From: Deltaproteobacteria bacterium
Lineage (GTDB): Bacteria > Desulfobacterota > Binatia > UBA9968
NCBI GenBank assembly: GCA_016210115.1
Contig: JACQUW010000027.1
Location: forward strand, 1-40,483
DNA: 40,483 bases
Direction of reading: 5' to 3'
Part shown: positions 25,919 through 34,153 of the stretch, one piece after another
Layout: every line of letters starts with the position of its first letter
How positions within the stretch are numbered: the first letter of the stretch is position 1
The notes under the pieces: model-generated
The model's input: only the letters and a program-made list of their open reading frames with translations
Told to the model about the DNA's origin: nothing
Database searches by the model: none
Made by a program: the position numbers and the translations under genes

Positions 25919-27328
25919 ATGGGTCTCAAGCTTTTCAATACGTTGTCGGGAAGAAAAGAGGAGTTGGTACCGGTTCATCCGGGCGAGGTTCGGATGTACG
26001 TTTGCGGCGTAACGGTCTATGATTCCTGTCATGTGGGTCATGCGCGCTCTCTCTTAACTTTTGATGTGGTCTATCGTTATCTCCAGTTCTTGGGATATCG
26101 GGTGACATTTGTCCGGAACTTCACCGATGTCGATGACAAAATCATTCAGAGAGCCAAAGAACAAGGGACGACGGCTAACGCCATCGCCGGCAAGTTTATT
26201 GCAGAGTTCTATCGGGACGCGAAAGCGTTGCGGCTTGTTTCTCCTTCGTGTGAACCCAAGGCCACTGAACATATTCCAGAGATCATTGCCCTGATCCGCC
26301 GGTTGGAGGCTAAAGGAATCGCCTATCCCGTTGATGGCGATGTGTTTTTCTCTGTGGACAAATTTCCTTCCTACGGGAAGCTTTCGGGCCGCCGGCTCGA
26401 TGAACTGGAAGCCGGTGCCAGGGTAGAGGTCGATGAGCGCAAGAAGTCTCCCCTTGATTTTGCGCTTTGGAAAGCCGCCAAAGAAGGAGAACCGTCCTGG
26501 GACAGCCCGTGGGGTGCGGGACGGCCCGGGTGGCACATAGAGTGCTCGGCAATGAGCACGAAATACCTGGGACAGCCTTTTGATATTCACGCCGGCGGAA
26601 GAGACCTTATTTTTCCCCATCACGAGAATGAAATCGCCCAATCAGAGGCCGCCTCGGAGCTCCCGTTTGCGCGCTACTGGATACATAATGAGCTTCTTCA
26701 GATAAACCAGCAGAAGATGTCGAAATCGTTAGGCAACTTTTATACGATCCAAGAGATCCTCGAACGTTGTGATGCCGCTGCTTTGCGCCACTATTTTTTG
26801 GCGAGTCATTATCGAAGCCCGCTGGATTTTTCGGAGCAGGGATTGGAAGAGGCGGCAAGAGGCGTCGAACGTATTTATGAAACCGCGGCTCGCCTGAGCA
26901 GGCAAGTGCCGTCGCCGGCAAGCACTGAACCCGACCCTGCCCTTCTGGAAAACTTTCGCGAGGAGATGAGCGATGATTTCAACACGCCTCGCGCGCTGGC
27001 TTTGGTTTTCGAGGAAGTTCGCGCGCTCAATCGCCTGTTAGACCAGGGAAAAACTGCGGGCCTGAATGCGCGGGGGGAAGCCTTCAAAATCATAACCGGG
27101 GTTCTTGGATTGCAAGGCGATCCCGAGGCATTTTTCAACAACAAAAAAGATCGCTGGTTAAGACAACGGGGGCTTTCTTCGGAAGCGATCGAGGCTTCGA
27201 TCCAGCGCAGAAATCAGGCCAGACGCGACAAGCGCTGGGAAGAGGCGGACCATATCAGGACGGAACTCCACGACCTCGGGATAATCCTGGAGGATACTCC
27301 CGGAGGGACTGTTTGGAAGGTAAAGTGA
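25919..27328 (+). CDS. cysS: Cysteinyl-tRNA synthetase
   Basis: A 469-residue class I aminoacyl-tRNA synthetase charging tRNA-Cys in the cytoplasm. Cys29 in MYVCGVTVYD is a zinc ligand, the HIGH motif is HVGH at 38-41, and KMSKS is at 266-270. The sequence GGRDLIFPHHENEIAQSEA is also characteristic. I chose the ATG at 25919 (MGLKLFNTL) because GGAAAAGG is correctly spaced upstream and known proteins start at this point; in-frame ATGs at 25901 and 25808 would add residues without homology. The next gene overlaps its stop by a GTGA junction. Confidence 0.95.
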   Translation: MGLKLFNTLSGRKEELVPVHPGEVRMYVCGVTVYDSCHVGHARSLLTFDVVYRYLQFLGYRVTFVRNFTDVDDKIIQRAKEQGTTANAIAGKFIAEFYRDAKALRLVSPSCEPKATEHIPEIIALIRRLEAKGIAYPVDGDVFFSVDKFPSYGKLSGRRLDELEAGARVEVDERKKSPLDFALWKAAKEGEPSWDSPWGAGRPGWHIECSAMSTKYLGQPFDIHAGGRDLIFPHHENEIAQSEAASELPFARYWIHNELLQINQQKMSKSLGNFYTIQEILERCDAAALRHYFLASHYRSPLDFSEQGLEEAARGVERIYETAARLSRQVPSPASTEPDPALLENFREEMSDDFNTPRALALVFEEVRALNRLLDQGKTAGLNARGEAFKIITGVLGLQGDPEAFFNNKKDRWLRQRGLSSEAIEASIQRRNQARRDKRWEEADHIRTELHDLGIILEDTPGGTVWKVK

Positions 27329-29034
27329 AAAACCGTCGCATCAGAAAAGCTGGAATGCTCCTATCCATCCTCTTGCTTGAGATACTTATTTTGACGCTGG
27401 CCAGTGCCCAGGAGGGAGTCCAAGACAAAGAGGCAGAAGCCCATCTTACCTTACGTAAGTCCTCTGCGGAGCGCCGGTACCAGGACAGGGTCTTCGAAGG
27501 CGAAGAGAGGGTTGTTTCCCCCGGAGACTCGCTATGGCGCATTCTTATCGAGGAAAAAGGGCTTCCCGAAGAGCGCTTTGGCCTTTATCTTGGAATTATC
27601 GGCGGGCTCAACCCGCACATCAAAAACCTGAACATTCTCCCGGTTGGCGCCACTCTCTTTATTCCGGCGCGTCCTGACGATGTCCCGGGCGTGAGCATAG
27701 CAGACAAAAACGCGGTGGCCCGTCTCTACCGGGCCCGACCCGGGGATTATCTTTATAAAGTCTTACGAGAGCAGCTTGGCGTTAAGACTTTGCCCGAAAT
27801 TCGAGAGGCGCTGAAACAGGTTAAAGATCTCAATCCGGAGAAAAAAGACTGGGCTACTCTCAACGCAGGGGAGACTTTACTGCTACCGGAGCGAAAGGCC
27901 GCGCGGCGCGATGCGACGATGCAGCCCGAAAGGCCTGCCGTTATCGTAGGGTCCGGTTTTGGCAAGCGCCTCGCGGCCCGCGAGAATCTGACTCTGCTGG
28001 AACAAGTCATGGAAAGTTTGGGAAACGAACTCCAGCGTGCCGGGGAAGAATCGGTCTCACTGCGACAGGGAAACGCGCGTATTGACCGCAAAGCCTATCC
28101 GGTTTTTTACAATCCGAAGACAGATCGCAAAGTCTTTCTCGACCTGGAGGAAAAAATCTCCGCTTCGTTGGAAAGTGAATTGCAGGGTGCCGGTAGCCGG
28201 TTATCGGTCGTCACGATCAAGCCAGGAGTATCCCTTCACGATGCCGTCAATCAACTCCTGTCCCGCCTGGGGTTCGAGTTTCTGCCTTCAGATCGGCCGG
28301 TGGTGGTCCAGGAAGGCGCTGTGGGGTTGAGGGTCCAGGGAGACTGGATGGTGATACAACCGGAAAAGAGCGACGATGGCAAGATCATGGCAATTTGCCT
28401 TACGGACAGCAACAACAGAACGCCTGAATATCTTCAAGCTTATCTTGCCACAAAAGGCGCAATCCTGAACGAGATAGTCATTCCATCTAAGGGTTCTTCT
28501 TCGCCAGCTCGCGCGGTGCAGAATCCTTATGGAGAACCCGACAGCTCGATCCAGACCTGGCGCGGCAACAACAGTGAACTGGTCGATGCAATCCTCGGGC
28601 ATTATAAAATTTCTCCCGTCAATGACCATAAGATCTCCGTCGCAATCCGCGAAGGAATTGAACTTGACGCTCGAGTGGATCGGCTGTTTGAATTCCAAGG
28701 CCGCAGGCTTGCTTTGTTTTTTCAACCGGTTCCTGAAGATTTGAAAGAAACCCTGCAAAAACACGAACGAACAGTGACGGTCGAGCTGGACCTTCGGTCT
28801 CTCGGCCGTCGCGAGCTGATCGCGCGCCTTCTGGAGACGCTCGAAAAAAGAAGCAACTATGAAGAGCATCGGTTCTCGGTGATGGGAGGCCTTAACCGAG
28901 ATCGGTTGGTGGTTACGATTCGAGGCTTTTACCTGCCCGGTCAATCTCTTTTGATTACAGACGGCCAGATACCTGATTCTTTGAAGAGACTCTTCGTAGA
29001 GAAAGGCCTGCGGGTTGTTTACTACGAACCGTAG
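27325..29034 (+). CDS. Exported protein with two LysM-like domains, unknown function
   Basis: A 569-residue protein starting at a GTG that overlaps the cysS stop. A Sec signal peptide covers about residues 1-29 (ending LTLASAQ). Two LysM-like regions follow: VVSPGDSLWRIL to LFIPA (about 58-110) and YRARPGDYLYKVL to TLLLPE (about 130-190). LysM modules bind peptidoglycan glycan. The remaining 370 residues contain mixed alpha/beta segments that I cannot place in a family. No membrane segment or catalytic motif stands out. It is probably a periplasmic cell-wall-associated protein. The cysS coupling gives no functional clue. Confidence 0.82.
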   Translation: MKNRRIRKAGMLLSILLLEILILTLASAQEGVQDKEAEAHLTLRKSSAERRYQDRVFEGEERVVSPGDSLWRILIEEKGLPEERFGLYLGIIGGLNPHIKNLNILPVGATLFIPARPDDVPGVSIADKNAVARLYRARPGDYLYKVLREQLGVKTLPEIREALKQVKDLNPEKKDWATLNAGETLLLPERKAARRDATMQPERPAVIVGSGFGKRLAARENLTLLEQVMESLGNELQRAGEESVSLRQGNARIDRKAYPVFYNPKTDRKVFLDLEEKISASLESELQGAGSRLSVVTIKPGVSLHDAVNQLLSRLGFEFLPSDRPVVVQEGAVGLRVQGDWMVIQPEKSDDGKIMAICLTDSNNRTPEYLQAYLATKGAILNEIVIPSKGSSSPARAVQNPYGEPDSSIQTWRGNNSELVDAILGHYKISPVNDHKISVAIREGIELDARVDRLFEFQGRRLALFFQPVPEDLKETLQKHERTVTVELDLRSLGRRELIARLLETLEKRSNYEEHRFSVMGGLNRDRLVVTIRGFYLPGQSLLITDGQIPDSLKRLFVEKGLRVVYYEP

Positions 29035-29040
29035 GGAATG

Positions 29041-29127
29041 TTTCGTCTATTTGATCTACCTCGTCCATTTGGTCGGTTCGTCCGCGTGGTCCTTCCGAAT
29101 AGACAAGATCACTGGATAGACGAAATG
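29041..29127. repeat. Degenerate 9-nt tandem repeat with inverted ends
   Basis: Read on the minus strand, 29041-29095 has near 9-base periodicity: GACCAAATG, GACGAGGTA, GATCAAATA, GACGAAA. TTTCGTCTAT at 29041-29050 is the exact reverse complement of ATAGACGAAA at 29116-29125, so the tract can also fold back. It is related to the repeat at 23814-23886 and lies between the LysM gene and tRNA-Arg. Confidence 0.65.
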
Positions 29128-29175
29128 GACGTGAAGGTTGACGCATGGACTGGGTTGTCCTATGAATAAATCGAC

Positions 29176-29252
29176 GCGCCCGTAGCTCAGTTGGATAGAG
29201 CGGCAGGCTTCGAACCTGTAGGTCGGGGGTTCAAGTCCCTCCGGGCGCGCCA
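29176..29252 (+). tRNA. tRNA-Arg (anticodon TCG)
   Basis: A complete 77-base tRNA with encoded CCA. The acceptor stem pairs GCGCCCG with CGGGCGC, the D stem pairs GCTC with GAGC, and the anticodon stem pairs GCAGG with CCTGT. The 7-base loop CTTCGAA places TCG at 29210-29212, which reads the arginine codon CGA. The T arm is GGGGG-TTCAAGT-CCCTC. It stands alone between the LysM gene and the PrpD genes; tRNA genes are common integration sites, but I saw no integrase nearby. Confidence 0.96.
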
Positions 29253-29343
29253 GCTTCTTAAAGATTCCTACCCACTACCGACTGCGTTAGAGTCCACCTC
29301 TCTTGTGATCCTGACTTTTCGGTTATTATGAGAAAGCAAAAGC

Positions 29344-30744
29344 ATGGGACTGACTGAAGAGGTTGTCAGGTTCGTTTCCAATACGCGTTATCGCGACATT
29401 CCGGAGGATGTCCGGCGCCTGGCCAGGGGGTTTATTCTCGATGGTCTGGGGGTGATCTTAGCCGGCTCCACGGAACGAGCATCCCGGATTCTGCACCGGT
29501 ATATCGGCGATATGGGAGGAAAACCTGAGGCTACCGTCATCGGGCCGGGTTTCATGGCTCCGGCAGCTAAGGCCGCTCTGGCCAACGGAGTTTCCGGGCA
29601 TGCAATGGATTACGATGACACTCAGCTCTCCACATCGAGGGAGGCCGTGTATGGGCTGTTGACGCACCCGACGGTTCCCGTGCTGTCGGCGGTTTTGGCG
29701 GTGGGGGAGCAGAAAGGAATATCCGGCAAGGAAATGCTCCTTGGATATATCGTCGGGGTAGAAGTGGAATGCCGAATCGCTGACGCCATCAACCCGCGGC
29801 ATTATCAGTCTGGCTTTCACTCGACGGCGACGATAGGAGGTCTTGGCGCCGCAATGGCGGTCGGGAAGCTACTCAACTTACGTGAGGAGGCGCTTGCCAG
29901 GACATTGGGAATTGCGGCCAGTATGGCCTCCGGATTGCGAGAAAATTTCGGGACTATGACTAAGCCTCTCCACGCGGGGCGGGCGGCTGAGAATGGCGTC
30001 ACGGCGGCGCAACTTGCGCGCAGGGGGTTTACCGCTGCGACAAACATTCTCGAAGCGAAACGCGGCTTCTATAACGCCATGGCCGGCGGTTGTGACGAAA
30101 CCAAAATCAGCGGGCGCCTCGGCCGGCCCTACTTCATGCAGGACCCCGGGATTTCCATAAAGCCTTATCCGTCGGGTTCTCTTTCTCATCCCGCTCAGGA
30201 TTTAATTCTCGATCTAGTGAAGCAGCACGATCTCCGCGCGGCCGATATCGAAGCCATTGAGGTCGGCACGAACTCCAACGTTCCCAATGCTCTGATATAC
30301 CCAATGCCGAAGACGTCCCTGGAAGGTAAATTCAGTATTCCGTTCTGCATGGCGATTGGTGTTTTGGAGCGGAAAGCAGGGATCGCGCAGTTTACGGATC
30401 GAAAGGTGCAAGACCCAAAAGTGGTGGATTTGATGAAAAGGGTCAAGCTTTACGTCGATGACGAGCTGGAGGCGCTTGGTTATGACCAGGTACGCTCCCG
30501 TATTCGGATCAGGCTAAAGAACGGCAAAACAATCGAAGGCAGGGCCGATGTTGCGCGGGGACATCCGCTAAAACCGATGAGCTGGAAAGAACTGGGAGAG
30601 AAGTTCCGGGACTGCGCTCGCCTCGTATTAACGAATAAAAAGGCAGAGCAGGCAATCCAGCTCGTTTCAGAACTGGAGGGGATGAAAACGATCCAACCGT
30701 TGATCCGGACGGTTCGCGGGAGAGAGGGCAAGGCGGCGCGATAA
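29344..30744 (+). CDS. MmgE/PrpD-family protein (copy 1)
   Basis: A 466-residue member of the MmgE/PrpD family, which includes 2-methylcitrate dehydratase and cis-aconitate decarboxylase. Signature stretches are GFILDGLGVILAGS near residue 28, GHAMDYDDTQ near 87, and KPYPSGSLSHPAQDLILDL near 280. Such proteins dehydrate or decarboxylate tricarboxylic acids in the cytoplasm. The methylcitrate synthase and lyase genes are absent, so classical propionate oxidation is not indicated. It starts at an ATG 91 bases after tRNA-Arg. A second, diverged copy follows 75 bases downstream. Confidence 0.9.
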   Translation: MGLTEEVVRFVSNTRYRDIPEDVRRLARGFILDGLGVILAGSTERASRILHRYIGDMGGKPEATVIGPGFMAPAAKAALANGVSGHAMDYDDTQLSTSREAVYGLLTHPTVPVLSAVLAVGEQKGISGKEMLLGYIVGVEVECRIADAINPRHYQSGFHSTATIGGLGAAMAVGKLLNLREEALARTLGIAASMASGLRENFGTMTKPLHAGRAAENGVTAAQLARRGFTAATNILEAKRGFYNAMAGGCDETKISGRLGRPYFMQDPGISIKPYPSGSLSHPAQDLILDLVKQHDLRAADIEAIEVGTNSNVPNALIYPMPKTSLEGKFSIPFCMAIGVLERKAGIAQFTDRKVQDPKVVDLMKRVKLYVDDELEALGYDQVRSRIRIRLKNGKTIEGRADVARGHPLKPMSWKELGEKFRDCARLVLTNKKAEQAIQLVSELEGMKTIQPLIRTVRGREGKAAR

Positions 30745-30819
30745 GGGGAGAAGGAAGGAAAAAAAGCATTGCTCAACAAGCCAGACTTTGCGGAGCACGA
30801 ATAACGGTCAGAGGTTAAG

Positions 30820-32193
30820 ATGGAGCGCTATTCGGAAATGATTGGGGAGTTCCTACGCGGGCTGAATCTCGAAGCGATTCCTCGAGAGGTCGTTGATAAG
30901 GCGAAGCTGGTTGTTCTGGACACTATCGGCGTTGCGTTGGCCTCTTCTACGATGGACTTCGGGCAGATGGTTCTCGATTTGGCCCGAACGCTCGGAGGCT
31001 CCGAAGACAGCCGGCTGATCGGAACCCCTTATCGCGTAGCTGCGGCCAACGCGGCGCTGGCGAATGGGACCCTGGCGCACGGTCTGGATTATGACGACAC
31101 TCTGGAGGAAGCCATCGTTCACACTGGCTGCTGCTGCGCGGTCACCGCGCTGGCGGTCGGCGAAGAGATGAAGTTGAGCGGAAGAGAGATGCTCCAGGCG
31201 ATAGTGGCGGGAACGGAGGTCATGTGTAAGATAGGGCTGGTGGCGCCGGGAAAATTCCACGCCCGCGGATTTCATCCTACCGCTCTCTGCGCAACCTTCG
31301 GGGCTGCGGCCGTAGCAGGAAAACTTCACGGGCTTGACGTTCGGCAGTGGGTGAATGCGTTCGGGATTTGCGGCAGCCAAAGCTCCGGGATAATCGAATA
31401 TCTGGCCGATGGCACATGGACGAAAAGACTTCATCCGGGCTGGTCCTCGCACGCCGGAATCATAGCGGTGTTATTGGCGGCGAGAGGTTTTTTAGGCCCC
31501 TCCACGGTTTTTGAAGGACATCACGGCTTTTATCGCGCATTCGGCGGCAGCGATGGACTTTACCTGGAGAGACTGCGAGAACTGGGACAGAGCTGGGAAA
31601 TTCCGCGTCTCGCCTTCAAATCCTATCCTTGCGGCTCTATCTCTCATCCCTATATGGACTGCGCTTTCAGGCTGAGGCAAAAGTATTCCATGCGGCCTGA
31701 AGCGATCGAAGAGGTGATCTGCCGCACGGCAGAAGGCCCCGTGCATCGGCTCTGGGAGCCTCTGCAAGATAAGCAAAAGCCGTCTACGTCCTACGGTGCG
31801 AAATTCAGCCTGCCCTACAGCATCGCCGTGATGCTCATCCGGGGAAAAGCGGGTTTGGACGAATTTTCCGAGAAGTCGATTCGTGACCCTAGGATTCTCG
31901 ATTTAGCCGCAAAGGTGCGCTACGAACTGGATCCCGCGATCGATTACCCGCGCCACTTCTCCGGCCACGTCAAGATCAGGCTGAATGACGGAACGATTCT
32001 CGAAGAAAACCAACCTTACCCCAGAGGAGGTTTGGAGTCCCCGCTTCCCCCGGAAGAGATCGCGAAAAAATTTCGAGCCAACGCCGCGCTGATTTTGCCG
32101 CGGGAGAAAATTGAGAGCATCGTCGCTCTCGTTGGCGACCTCGAAAACCTGGGATCGATCCGAGAGTTGGGCGACTTGCTTACGCCGGCTTAG
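30820..32193 (+). CDS. MmgE/PrpD-family protein (copy 2)
   Basis: A 457-residue paralogue of the preceding gene, with the same plan: VVLDTIGVALASS near residue 32, AHGLDYDDTLEE near 86-97, and FKSYPCGSISHPYMDCAF near 266. In the middle it has HPGWSSHAGI where copy 1 has HAGRAAENGV, a region that lines the active site in family structures, so the two probably act on different substrates. The start is the ATG at 30820 after a GAGGTTAAG leader. The SDR gene follows 61 bases later, probably in the same operon. Substrate unknown. Confidence 0.9.
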   Translation: MERYSEMIGEFLRGLNLEAIPREVVDKAKLVVLDTIGVALASSTMDFGQMVLDLARTLGGSEDSRLIGTPYRVAAANAALANGTLAHGLDYDDTLEEAIVHTGCCCAVTALAVGEEMKLSGREMLQAIVAGTEVMCKIGLVAPGKFHARGFHPTALCATFGAAAVAGKLHGLDVRQWVNAFGICGSQSSGIIEYLADGTWTKRLHPGWSSHAGIIAVLLAARGFLGPSTVFEGHHGFYRAFGGSDGLYLERLRELGQSWEIPRLAFKSYPCGSISHPYMDCAFRLRQKYSMRPEAIEEVICRTAEGPVHRLWEPLQDKQKPSTSYGAKFSLPYSIAVMLIRGKAGLDEFSEKSIRDPRILDLAAKVRYELDPAIDYPRHFSGHVKIRLNDGTILEENQPYPRGGLESPLPPEEIAKKFRANAALILPREKIESIVALVGDLENLGSIRELGDLLTPA

Positions 32194-32254
32194 TTTTTGA
32201 TTTTTAGTTTTGAGTTTTCAGTTAAAACGGAGTTAAAACCAAGAATTAAAAATT
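32194..32254. repeat. AT-rich imperfect inverted repeat between prpD copy 2 and the SDR gene
   Basis: A run of TTTTTGATTTTTAGTTTTG-type steps on the left faces GTTAAAACCAAGAATTAAAA on the right. The T-rich left arm and A-rich right arm can pair imperfectly. Repeats of this look are common in gaps of environmental genomes. It could weaken or stop transcription between the two genes. Confidence 0.45.
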
Positions 32255-33061
32255 ATGGATCTCAATCTCAAAGACAAAGTTGTCATGGTGACTGGAGCGA
32301 GCCGGGGCATCGGGAGAGCCATCGCGTTCATCCTGGCGGCGGAAGGAGCGGCTCTGGCTCTCTGCGGCCGCACTGAGAGCGCAATAAAAGAAGCAGCCAA
32401 GGAAATCGCCTCCCGCCATGATCCAAGGATCTACGCCGGGTCATGGGATCTGGCTAAACCGGGGGCAATCGATGGTTTTTTACGCGCATCTCTCGCTGAG
32501 CTCGGGCGCGTGGATGTGCTGGTGAACAATGTGGGAGCGGGATTCAGCAAATCCTTTGATGATTTGACCGAAGATGAGTGGCGGGAAGTTCTGGAGAAGA
32601 ACTTCTGGATCGCGCTGCGCTGCAGCCGCGCGGTCGTGCCGCTGATGAAGCGTAACGGAAGCGGAAGAATCATCAATATCGCCGCACTCTCCGGGAAGCT
32701 TCCGCGGCGCGGGCAGGTTGCCTCCAACACCGCCAAGGCGGCCTTGATTAATCTTACCGAAAGCCTGGCCGCTGAGCTTGGGGCCGATGGCATCCGCGTG
32801 AACGCCGTTTGCCCGGCGGCGATCCTTACGGAGCGGTGGCAGGCCAGGATTGAAAAGATAGCCCACGACAACCACCAGGATTATGCGACCACAATTCGAG
32901 AGCTTGCGCGCACGCGGATCCCTGCCGGCCGTTTTGGCCTGCCGGACGATGTAGCGCATCTCGTGGCCTTCCTTGCTTCGGATAAAAGTGATTTCATCAA
33001 CGGCGTCTCCATTGAGGTCGACGGCGGATTGGGAAGATCTCTCGCCCTAGAGATTCAGTAA
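32255..33061 (+). CDS. SDR-family protein lacking the catalytic Ser and Tyr
   Basis: A 268-residue Rossmann-fold protein of the classical short-chain dehydrogenase/reductase family. The cofactor motif is GASRGIG (residues 14-20), NNVGAG follows near 89-94, and an asparagine is kept in EKNFWIALR. The catalytic set is broken: aligning NIAALSG with the usual NIxSxxG puts Ala144 where Ser is expected, and the YxxxK motif reads SNTAK, so Tyr157 is replaced by Ser while Lys161 remains. The usual proton donor is missing, so it may be a non-standard or non-reductase member. The ATG at 32255 follows the AT-rich repeat. It is probably cotranscribed with the MmgE/PrpD genes. Confidence 0.87.
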   Translation: MDLNLKDKVVMVTGASRGIGRAIAFILAAEGAALALCGRTESAIKEAAKEIASRHDPRIYAGSWDLAKPGAIDGFLRASLAELGRVDVLVNNVGAGFSKSFDDLTEDEWREVLEKNFWIALRCSRAVVPLMKRNGSGRIINIAALSGKLPRRGQVASNTAKAALINLTESLAAELGADGIRVNAVCPAAILTERWQARIEKIAHDNHQDYATTIRELARTRIPAGRFGLPDDVAHLVAFLASDKSDFINGVSIEVDGGLGRSLALEIQ

Positions 33062-33107
33062 ATCGGGAAGAGGCCGGAGTTGCCCGGGCGCAGGGAAATA
33101 CCCGATT

Positions 33108-33119
33108 CAGGTTAACCTG
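33108..33119. promoter_or_regulatory. Palindrome CAGGTTAACCTG, candidate activator site
   Basis: A perfect 12-base palindrome centred about 118 bases upstream of the predicted sigma-54 start point. A partial copy, GTTAACC, recurs at 33156-33162. Enhancer-binding proteins normally bind inverted repeats 80-150 bases upstream of sigma-54 promoters, so this is a fitting position; no protein evidence is available. Confidence 0.4.
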
Positions 33120-33204
33120 CGTGATTCTCCCCGAAGTGTTCCTTATTTACTACACGTTAACCCCTCAATTTCTGAAAAGTCCGCAAGTTCGCTGCACGTG
33201 TGTG

Positions 33205-33221
33205 CTGGCACGGCCATTGCA
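33205..33221 (+). promoter_or_regulatory. Sigma-54 (-24/-12) promoter
   Basis: CTGGCACGGCCATTGCA matches the consensus TGGCACG-N4-TTGCA at every defined base. The GG at 33207-33208 and GC at 33219-33220 are 10 bases apart as required. Transcription should start near 33232, giving about 54 bases of leader before the ATG at 33286. Confidence 0.8.
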
Positions 33222-33285
33222 CGACGGTAGTTATAGTATTCTTTGGGCCGCGACAGCGGTAATTTATCTTTTATGGAGTGAAGTT

Positions 33286-33657
33286 ATGTTGGTCTTAATC
33301 GTTGCCGTGATTTTCGGACTGGCGATTGGTTATTTTGCAACGCAGAACGTTACTCCCGTCACGATCCAAATCGCCGATTATGTTTGGAACGATGTGCCAC
33401 TGTATCAGGTGGTCATAGGTTCGCTTCTTATTGGACTTTTCCTGGCATGGATTCTCTATCTGGTTAGATCCGTTTCCTCGACGCTGACCTGGTATGGGAG
33501 AAATCATGCCGCGAGAAGAGCGACGGTCACCGATTTAGAACGGAGAGTCCACGAGCTCGAAAGCGAAAACGCGCGCTTGAGGGCCGCTCACTCTCCTGCT
33601 TATCCTCGCGATGATCATCCTCCAGTCCGGACTGAGATGCCTCATCCCGGGCACTGA
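33286..33657 (+). CDS. LapA-domain membrane protein (DUF1049)
   Basis: A 123-residue inner-membrane protein. It has two hydrophobic segments, about residues 1-19 (MLVLIVAVIFGLAIGYFAT) and 40-63 (VVIGSLLIGLFLAWILYLV), separated by the beta-rich NVTPVTIQIADYVW, which is the LapA/YciS plan. A coiled coil follows (DLERRVHELESENARLRA) and a Pro/His-rich tail. LapA proteins tune lipopolysaccharide synthesis through the YejM-LapB-FtsH axis. The ATG at 33286 has GGAG 7 bases upstream; reading from 33121 would cross the promoter. Control by sigma-54 and thus by an unknown stress or nutrient signal is indicated. It is a homologue of the broken gene at 17295. Confidence 0.85.
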   Translation: MLVLIVAVIFGLAIGYFATQNVTPVTIQIADYVWNDVPLYQVVIGSLLIGLFLAWILYLVRSVSSTLTWYGRNHAARRATVTDLERRVHELESENARLRAAHSPAYPRDDHPPVRTEMPHPGH

Positions 33658-33797
33658 TTTCTAACATCCTGGTTGGCGCTGATTCATACTTGAACTTACA
33701 GACCGAAAGGTTAGTGAGTCCTTTTGTATGAACAGATCTACGCGCGTCAATTGTTGCGCGTTGGAGTCACAGGATCGGGCAAGAAAGAGCCTGCGGT

Positions 33798-33837
33798 TCG
33801 GATTCGCCTGAATGCTATTGCCTTCAGGCGAATCCGA
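33798..33837. repeat. Perfect 15-pair hairpin with 10-base loop
   Basis: The left arm TCGGATTCGCCTGAA (33798-33812) is exactly complementary to TTCAGGCGAATCCGA (33823-33837), with loop TGCTATTGCC. No U-tract follows on either strand, so a simple intrinsic terminator is not obvious. It may be a REP-like unit, or a transcript-end stabiliser for the lapA-like gene. Confidence 0.7.
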
Positions 33838-33984
33838 TAATTCAACATTTATGTAACGTTTTCTTGCATGTACCTACCGCCCTGTTCGGGCTCTCGCTTG
33901 CATCTCAGGTTCAGATTCTCGCAGTACTTACTTCCCAGGCCCTTCTCACATAATCCAGACACTTTTCTGCAGTGGGCTCCCCGT

Positions 33985-34009
33985 CCCTCCGACGGGGCTC
34001 AGGACATGC
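33985..34009. repeat. Dispersed repeat of CCCTCCGACG...CTCAGG type, copy 2
   Basis: CCCTCCGACG is followed by GGGCTCAGGACATGC. It matches the unit at 15371-15394 in order and spacing. When translated in reverse it yields the ACPEPRRRD-type peptide that often appears in spurious annotations, showing that the long antisense frame here is a repeat artefact. Confidence 0.5.
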
Positions 34010-34153
34010 TTTCGCGGCAGTGACCTTTCGCTGCGCTTGGCTCTTTTTAAATTGTGCCGCTTCGTTCTGAAGAGCAATTCCAGACCTGGCAGGCGGCGTG
34101 GACTTTCGTGGCTGATTCAGTATGATGCTTCCGTTAGCCTTACGGGAGGTTGC

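Larger units (their letters stand above)
33658..34153. other. Gene-free region with a strong hairpin and dispersed repeats
   Basis: I see no convincing gene in these 496 bases. They contain a 15-pair hairpin (33798-33837), the CCCTCCGACG-type repeat (33985-34009), and the leader of the HMGL-like gene. A long frame running leftward from 35017 to 33911 is antisense to the HMGL-like gene and is not considered real. Confidence 0.6.

Noticed and set aside
29176..29252. Integration site of a mobile island at tRNA-Arg
   Set aside because: No integrase, direct repeat of the tRNA end or transposase was seen within the window.
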